Of a stretch of 56,370 bases of DNA, positions 52,450-56,370 are shown piece after piece. The DNA lies in assembly GCA_022821275.1 (NCBI GenBank), contig JAJEDY010000012.1:1-56370 (forward strand), given 5' to 3'. Position 1 is the stretch's first letter. Each line of letters opens with the position of its first letter. The position numbers and the translations under genes were made by a program. The notes under the pieces are model-generated. The model had not been told where the DNA came from and made no database searches. It was given only the letters and a program-made list of their open reading frames with translations. The DNA is from Candidatus Latescibacterota bacterium. Lineage in GTDB: Bacteria > Latescibacterota > UBA2968.

Positions 52450-53472
52450 ATGACTGACCAGATTGTAGAATTGCGCGTATCCAACGACGCGATTGACGAT
52501 TCGGAAGAGTTGCGGCGGCGCATCCGTGAAGAAGGCTACCTCTTCTTCCGCAAATTGCAGAACCCGGACAAACTCTGGGATTTGCGGCGACAAATGCTCA
52601 ACAGAATGACACCCTGGCTCGTCGAGGGAACCGATCCCATAGATGGCATTGCCGATATTTCCAGGCAATGTACCGAAGGCGACCCCGAATACACCGACGT
52701 ATATCACGAAGTGTACAAACTCCAGGCCTTTCATCGCATTGCCCATGAACCAGAAGTACTCGACCTGCTCGAAAAAGTGATGGATGGCCCTGTTTTCCCG
52801 CACCCGCACAAAGTCGCTCGTCTGTGGTTTCCCAAATACACGGCGCACACCACACCGATTCACCAGGACTTCGTACACTTTCAGGGCAACTTCGACACCT
52901 ACACATGCTGGGCACCTGTTGGCGACTGTCCCATTGAACTGGGTGGCCTCGCCGTATTGCCCGGATCTCACAAAATCAATGCCGTCATGGAACACCACTT
53001 CTCTCTCGGCGCGGGCAGCCTGTGCATCCACACCGACGAATTGGAAGGCCAATGGCACAGCACAGACTACGAAATCGGCGACACCCTCATCTTCCCGGCA
53101 CTCACAGTACATCAAGCCCTGCCAAACCTCACCGAAGACCGCCTTCGCGTCTCCCTCGACAACCGCTATCAAAAACTCGGTGATACCCTGTCTGAGCACA
53201 TGCTCGAACCCCATCTGAACATCTTCAACAATCTCACCTGGGATGACGTGTACAAAGACTGGGAAACCGACGACCTCAAATACTACTGGGAAAACCAGAA
53301 CAACCGCGTCATACCCCGCGACCTCAGCTATTCGGAAAAAGGGTTTGCAGAAGCACTCGAACTGGCTAAAGCGGGCGATAAACGCGCACATCTTGCTATG
53401 AATCGCGCCATACGACGCGATCCAAACTCACCTCAGGCAGAAGCTGCCAGAGACGCCCTGGCACTTGCCTAA
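52450..53472 (+). CDS. Phytanoyl-CoA dioxygenase family protein
   Basis: A 340-residue Fe(II)/2-oxoglutarate oxygenase. The facial triad is His-x-Asp in TPIHQDFVHF and the distal His in LTVHQALPNL, with Arg (DRLRVSLDNRY) for 2-oxoglutarate. The C-terminal segment (GDKRAHLAMNRAIRRDPNSP) is longer than in the paralogue at 32883-33848, which is only distantly similar. Ribosome site GGAGCAGG precedes the ATG. Substrate unknown. It is followed by the lipoprotein pair. Confidence 0.87.
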   Translation: MTDQIVELRVSNDAIDDSEELRRRIREEGYLFFRKLQNPDKLWDLRRQMLNRMTPWLVEGTDPIDGIADISRQCTEGDPEYTDVYHEVYKLQAFHRIAHEPEVLDLLEKVMDGPVFPHPHKVARLWFPKYTAHTTPIHQDFVHFQGNFDTYTCWAPVGDCPIELGGLAVLPGSHKINAVMEHHFSLGAGSLCIHTDELEGQWHSTDYEIGDTLIFPALTVHQALPNLTEDRLRVSLDNRYQKLGDTLSEHMLEPHLNIFNNLTWDDVYKDWETDDLKYYWENQNNRVIPRDLSYSEKGFAEALELAKAGDKRAHLAMNRAIRRDPNSPQAEAARDALALA

Positions 53473-53579
53473 TCAACATCATTTTCATACAACACTTTTT
53501 CTCCAGGGAGGTTTCTATTTTTAGACATGGCTTTTATCGAGACAGTATTTTCACACAACGTTTTTCAGGAGGACCGGTG

Positions 53580-55184
53580 ATGAAACACATCCGCATTATA
53601 GTTGTCATAGCCCTTGCCGCAGGACTGATGTGGAACTGCGGCGGAGAGCGCGTCACGCAGTCAGAGACCGGGACAGATGAACAGATTGGACGTCCCCTGA
53701 GCAAATTGGTAGCGCACGGAGATGCTGTACAGGCTCAGGTAAGGGTCACTTTGCATCAAGAGGGCGCACCAGTCAGCGGTGCAACTGTAGAATTCTCGCG
53801 CTCTATTGCCGGACACGCCCCCAACTATCAGTGGTCGGGCACGACCGATGACCAGGGTCATGCGTGGGTGGAAATCGCATCGGGCAATGGTTATTACCAG
53901 GCGCGAGCCTTGCAGGACGGGGGCGAAATCGGTTCCTGGTCCAGCATTCCAATCAACGCGGGCTACGAGGTCATGCTCGATTTGCCCATTGGTGGACAAG
54001 CGCATGTAACCGGTTCATCCATGCCTTCCCTGGTCGAGATTGACGAGGGCGAAGCCGTACAGATCCGTTCGATGCTCACACACACCATCGCGGCGTCGCT
54101 CGGCGTGCCGTCGCGGAACGCAATTGAGTTGGCCGTGCAAGACTTCGGCATGATCCACGGTCACGCGGTTGAACTCGGTGAGCCAATAGACGGCGGTTGT
54201 GGACCAGAAGGCGGACACATAGGCGCAGAGCAGATTATCGCCGACCCGCAGGTACTGGGCGTCATCGGCACATCCTGCTCCGGCGCAGCAGTGGCGGCCT
54301 CACCGGTGATCAGCAAAGCTGGCCTGGTAATGATCTCGCCATCCAACACCTCGCCTTTGCTCACCTCCGACCTCGCAGGCAACGCAAATCCCAACTATCA
54401 CCCAGGCTATTTTCGCGTTGCCGTCAACGATCTCTATCAGGCGCGGGCTGTCGCCGACTTCGCATACAACGAACTGGGCCTGCGGCGCATGGTATCCCTC
54501 AATGACGGTGATCCGTACACGACAGCCCTCGTCAGCGCGTTTGGCGATGCGTTTAGTGCCATCGGCGGTGAGGTCGCGGTCAGCGCCCAAATCGAAAAAG
54601 GGCAGACGGACATGACATCCGTCCTCGCGGAATTTGCAGCAGCCACACCAGACGGCATCTTCTTCCCCCTCTTCGACGAGGAAGGCATACCTTTCGCCGA
54701 ACAGGTGCGTGAACACGACAGCCTGAAAGACGCGACACTCATCACGGGTGCGGCTCTCCTCGATTCGAAATTTCTCGCCACACCGCAGTCAGAGGGTGTT
54801 TATGCTGCAGGACCGGAAACAGACCTCGGCACAAATGTCAATGCTACAACTGGCAAGAGCGTAGATGAAGCGCTCGCCGCATACTCAGCCGCGTATGGCG
54901 GATTTCCAGGCACGCCTTACTGGGCGCACTCTTACGACGCCACAACGCTGCTGCTCAATGCCATCGAGATTGTTGCAGGCGAAGATGGTGGAAAATTGTA
55001 TGTAGATCGCGCCGCGCTGCGCAGGCAACTCCACGCAACATCCGGCTTTCAAGGTCTCCTGGGCACGCTCAACTGCGACGAATTCGGAGACTGCGGTACC
55101 GGACGCATAAATATATACCACCACACAGATTTGAACATCACAGACCCCGCGCAATTACCCGTAGTCTATCGGTTTTCGCCGTAA
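53580..55184 (+). CDS. Lipoprotein: Ig-like module plus LivJ-type domain
   Basis: A 534-residue secreted protein. A signal with lipobox-like ending (AAGLMWNCGGE) puts Cys21 at the membrane. Residues about 50-140 form a carboxypeptidase-regulatory/Ig-like beta domain (VSGATVEFSRS, SGTTDDQGHAWVEI). From about 160 on it is a type I periplasmic-binding fold like branched-chain amino-acid binding proteins (SRNAIELAVQDFGMIHGHAVELG, VLGVIGTSCSGAAVAASPV, DGIFFPLFDEEG). The permease and ATPase genes of a Liv transporter are absent, so it may be a sensor rather than a transporter part. A GTG directly before ATG 53580 is part of the leader; AGGAGG fixes the start. Confidence 0.82.
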   Translation: MKHIRIIVVIALAAGLMWNCGGERVTQSETGTDEQIGRPLSKLVAHGDAVQAQVRVTLHQEGAPVSGATVEFSRSIAGHAPNYQWSGTTDDQGHAWVEIASGNGYYQARALQDGGEIGSWSSIPINAGYEVMLDLPIGGQAHVTGSSMPSLVEIDEGEAVQIRSMLTHTIAASLGVPSRNAIELAVQDFGMIHGHAVELGEPIDGGCGPEGGHIGAEQIIADPQVLGVIGTSCSGAAVAASPVISKAGLVMISPSNTSPLLTSDLAGNANPNYHPGYFRVAVNDLYQARAVADFAYNELGLRRMVSLNDGDPYTTALVSAFGDAFSAIGGEVAVSAQIEKGQTDMTSVLAEFAAATPDGIFFPLFDEEGIPFAEQVREHDSLKDATLITGAALLDSKFLATPQSEGVYAAGPETDLGTNVNATTGKSVDEALAAYSAAYGGFPGTPYWAHSYDATTLLLNAIEIVAGEDGGKLYVDRAALRRQLHATSGFQGLLGTLNCDEFGDCGTGRINIYHHTDLNITDPAQLPVVYRFSP

Positions 55185-55202
55185 ATTTTTTTGGAGGACT
55201 TC

Positions 55203-56135
55203 ATGTTGAACCACATTCGCAGTATAGTTGTCATAACTCTTACTGCAGGACTGATGTGGAACTGCGGCGGAGAGCGCGTGACGCAATCAGAAGTCGGAAC
55301 AGAGGAACAGGTCGGACGTCCCCTGAGCAAATTGGCAGTAGCCCATCACAAAGCACAGGCTGTAGTCATGGTCAATCTGTATCGTGACGGCACACCAGTA
55401 AGCGGTGTAGCCGTAGAATTTTCGCGCTCTATTGCCGGACAGGCTCCCGACTATCAGTGGTCAGGCACAACAGATGAAAAAGGTCAGACACTGGTGGAAA
55501 TCTCATCGGGCAATGGTTATTATCAAGCGCGTGCCTCGCAGGACGGAGTCGAGATCGGTACCTGGTCCAGCATACCAATTAACGCAGGCTATAAGGTCAT
55601 ACTCTATTTACCCGTTGGTGGAAAGGCACAGGTGAAAGGTTCATACACCCTGGAAGAGCCAACAAAACAGATCACGGCCAGGGATGTAGTAGATAAGAAA
55701 ACCCTGAAAGCATTTGTAGAAGCCGCAAAAGAATACGCGAAAAGCTTCCCCTTTTCCGAAGACATCGCAGAAGAATTCAGGCAAGAGGGAGACAGGTGGA
55801 AACACGAATCCATCTATCTCGCAGTCTTAAACAGCGATGGCGTCATCGTATTTCACGCAGCCAATCCGGCTCTCGAGGGACAAAACCTGATCGACTTTGA
55901 AGATCCCAATGGTGTCAAATACGTCCAGGAACTCATCGCCGCAGCCGCTGCGGGTGGTGGTTTTGTCGCGTATTATTTCGATAATCCAGCAGTAGATGAG
56001 AATGGAGACGGTGAATTACTCGGAGATCCCATTGGCTCACCCAAGATAGGTTATGCCACCCCAATCACTGACCCTGAGACCGGCATGGAATTAACCATGC
56101 TCTCAGGCTTCTATCCGCAGGTGCAAGACGGATAA
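55203..56135 (+). CDS. Lipoprotein: same module plus Cache-like domain
   Basis: A 310-residue protein whose first 155 residues are a close paralogue of the upstream gene: same lipobox (AGLMWNCGGERVTQS), same VEFSRSIAG and WSSIPINAGY. After residue about 160 it switches to a Cache-type sensor (VDKKTLKAFVEAAKEYAKS, LNSDGVIVFHAANPALEGQN, GGGFVAYYFDNP), usual for extracellular ligand sensing in chemoreceptors and kinases. No cytoplasmic domain follows. GGAGG at 6 bases fixes the ATG at 55203, 18 bases after the preceding stop. A terminator follows. Confidence 0.82.
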   Translation: MLNHIRSIVVITLTAGLMWNCGGERVTQSEVGTEEQVGRPLSKLAVAHHKAQAVVMVNLYRDGTPVSGVAVEFSRSIAGQAPDYQWSGTTDEKGQTLVEISSGNGYYQARASQDGVEIGTWSSIPINAGYKVILYLPVGGKAQVKGSYTLEEPTKQITARDVVDKKTLKAFVEAAKEYAKSFPFSEDIAEEFRQEGDRWKHESIYLAVLNSDGVIVFHAANPALEGQNLIDFEDPNGVKYVQELIAAAAAGGGFVAYYFDNPAVDENGDGELLGDPIGSPKIGYATPITDPETGMELTMLSGFYPQVQDG

Positions 56136-56148
56136 CTCGATTTATATA

Positions 56149-56185
56149 AAAAAAAGCCGCGAGCATAAAACTCGCGGCTTTTTTT
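56149..56185. terminator. Bidirectional terminator
   Basis: GCCGCGAG (56156-56163) pairs with CTCGCGGC (56171-56178) over a 7-base loop, with A and T runs on the outer sides extending the stem. It serves both the lipoprotein gene and the convergent gene that stops at 56196. Confidence 0.93.
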
Positions 56186-56195
56186 ATCCCCAAAC

Positions 56196-56370
56196 TCAAT
56201 CACCCACATGCAACCCCGGCCCCTTCTCGTAGTAATAGCTCCCCGGAAAGAGCTTTTCATTATCCGGCATCGACTCGACCAATCGCACCTCTGCCGCACA
56301 CACCTTGTACTCGGCTGTTCCCGTCACCGCATCGCCCACATCATTGGTCAGCACATTGGCGCGCGCCTCG
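56196..56370 (-). CDS. Probable molybdopterin oxidoreductase, C-terminus
   Basis: The last 58 codons of a minus-strand gene cut by the right edge. The frame reads EARANVLTNDVGDAVTGTAE and then YKVCAAEVRLVE, which resembles the final strand of the molybdopterin dinucleotide-binding domain (NxLTxDxxDPxTGTPxYK) of formate dehydrogenase, thiosulfate reductase and related enzymes. The tail ends YYYEKGPGLHVGD. Too short to name the enzyme; the assignment rests on this motif. Confidence 0.5.
   Translation of the reverse strand, partial: EARANVLTNDVGDAVTGTAEYKVCAAEVRLVESMPDNEKLFPGSYYYEKGPGLHVGD

Noticed and set aside
52432-53391. 319-codon minus-strand frame
   Set aside because: It is antisense to the PhyH-family gene, which has a ribosome site, family motifs and a full-length domain.
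1-56370. Searched by eye for CRISPR arrays, tRNA or rRNA genes, insertion-sequence ends and phage genes
   Set aside because: No regularly spaced repeats, cloverleaf-like segments, transposase motifs or phage structural genes were seen.

Overview
The window is a bacterial chromosome segment of mixed GC content. It carries ordinary housekeeping and amino-acid biosynthesis genes next to an accessory metabolic and defence zone. The window ends cut two genes: the N-terminus of a secreted protein at the left and the C-terminus of a probable molybdopterin oxidoreductase at the right. Several traits fit uncultured environmental Gram-negative lineages such as Latescibacterota or Poribacteria: two phytanoyl-CoA dioxygenase-family genes, an L-rhamnonate-dehydratase-like enolase, a cytosolic gamma-glutamyltransferase, citramalate-based isoleucine synthesis, GatAB, and frequent GTG/TTG starts with strong GGAGG ribosome sites. 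No rRNA, tRNA or marker gene fixes the taxonomy, so this assignment is inference. Outer-membrane TolC and RND tripartite pumps, TatA and lipoproteins indicate a diderm envelope.

Layout: (1) 1-3204 holds a secreted protein, a PIN-toxin/antitoxin pair and an uncharacterised AAA-ATPase/partner pair, all on the minus strand. (2) 3259-9371 (minus) runs truA-htrA-pssA-DUF4321-tatA-gatA-gatB. (3) comEC (plus) ends at a bidirectional terminator, beside a putative promoter-driven small gene on the minus strand. (4) 12468-23440 (minus) is a branched-chain amino-acid supercluster. A TTGACA promoter and a Leu/Ile-rich leader peptide precede ilvN, a 39-codon small ORF, leuA, leuC and leuD, followed by a terminator. 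A second structured leader then precedes cimA, an alaC-like aminotransferase, argJ, an aspartate-type aminotransferase and accA. Leucine (leuA) and isoleucine (cimA) entry enzymes flank the isomerase leuCD that both pathways can share. ilvB, ilvC, ilvD and leuB are not in the window.

(5) 23488-28518 (minus) is a tightly spaced five-gene operon of unknown purpose: gamma-glutamyltransferase, rhamnonate-dehydratase-like enolase, CxxCxxCC protein, terpenoid-cyclase-fold protein and RidA-like protein. (6) An orphan OmpR-type response regulator has its own promoter and a strong 5'-UTR hairpin. (7) 29486-36228 is a defence-like island: DprA-like protein coupled to a RecQ helicase/phosphoribosyltransferase fusion (reminiscent of ShosTA components), one dioxygenase, and a type II restriction-modification pair with visibly AT-rich sequence. 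(8) cysK and a YeiH-family transporter (plus) suggest sulfur metabolism.

(9) 38627-45648 (minus) is a copper/silver efflux operon: Cys-rich secreted protein, TolC, CusB with two metal-binding domains, CusA and an HMA lipoprotein, preceded by a promoter overlapping a palindrome. (10) 45662-47531 is a translationally coupled three-gene operon: membrane protein, helix-hairpin-helix lipoprotein and Tat-exported intradiol dioxygenase. (11) RidA (plus) converges on pdxA and an RND pump. (12) The right end (plus) has a second dioxygenase and two tandem lipoproteins that share an N-terminal module but carry different sensor domains, one LivJ-like and one Cache-like.

The most interesting points are the RecQ-PRTase/DprA pair, the Leu-rich leader upstream of ilvN, the small transcription unit beside accA, the small ORF inside the leucine operon, the AAA-ATPase pair, and the domain-swapped lipoproteins. 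All annotation is by eye; no database search was possible.
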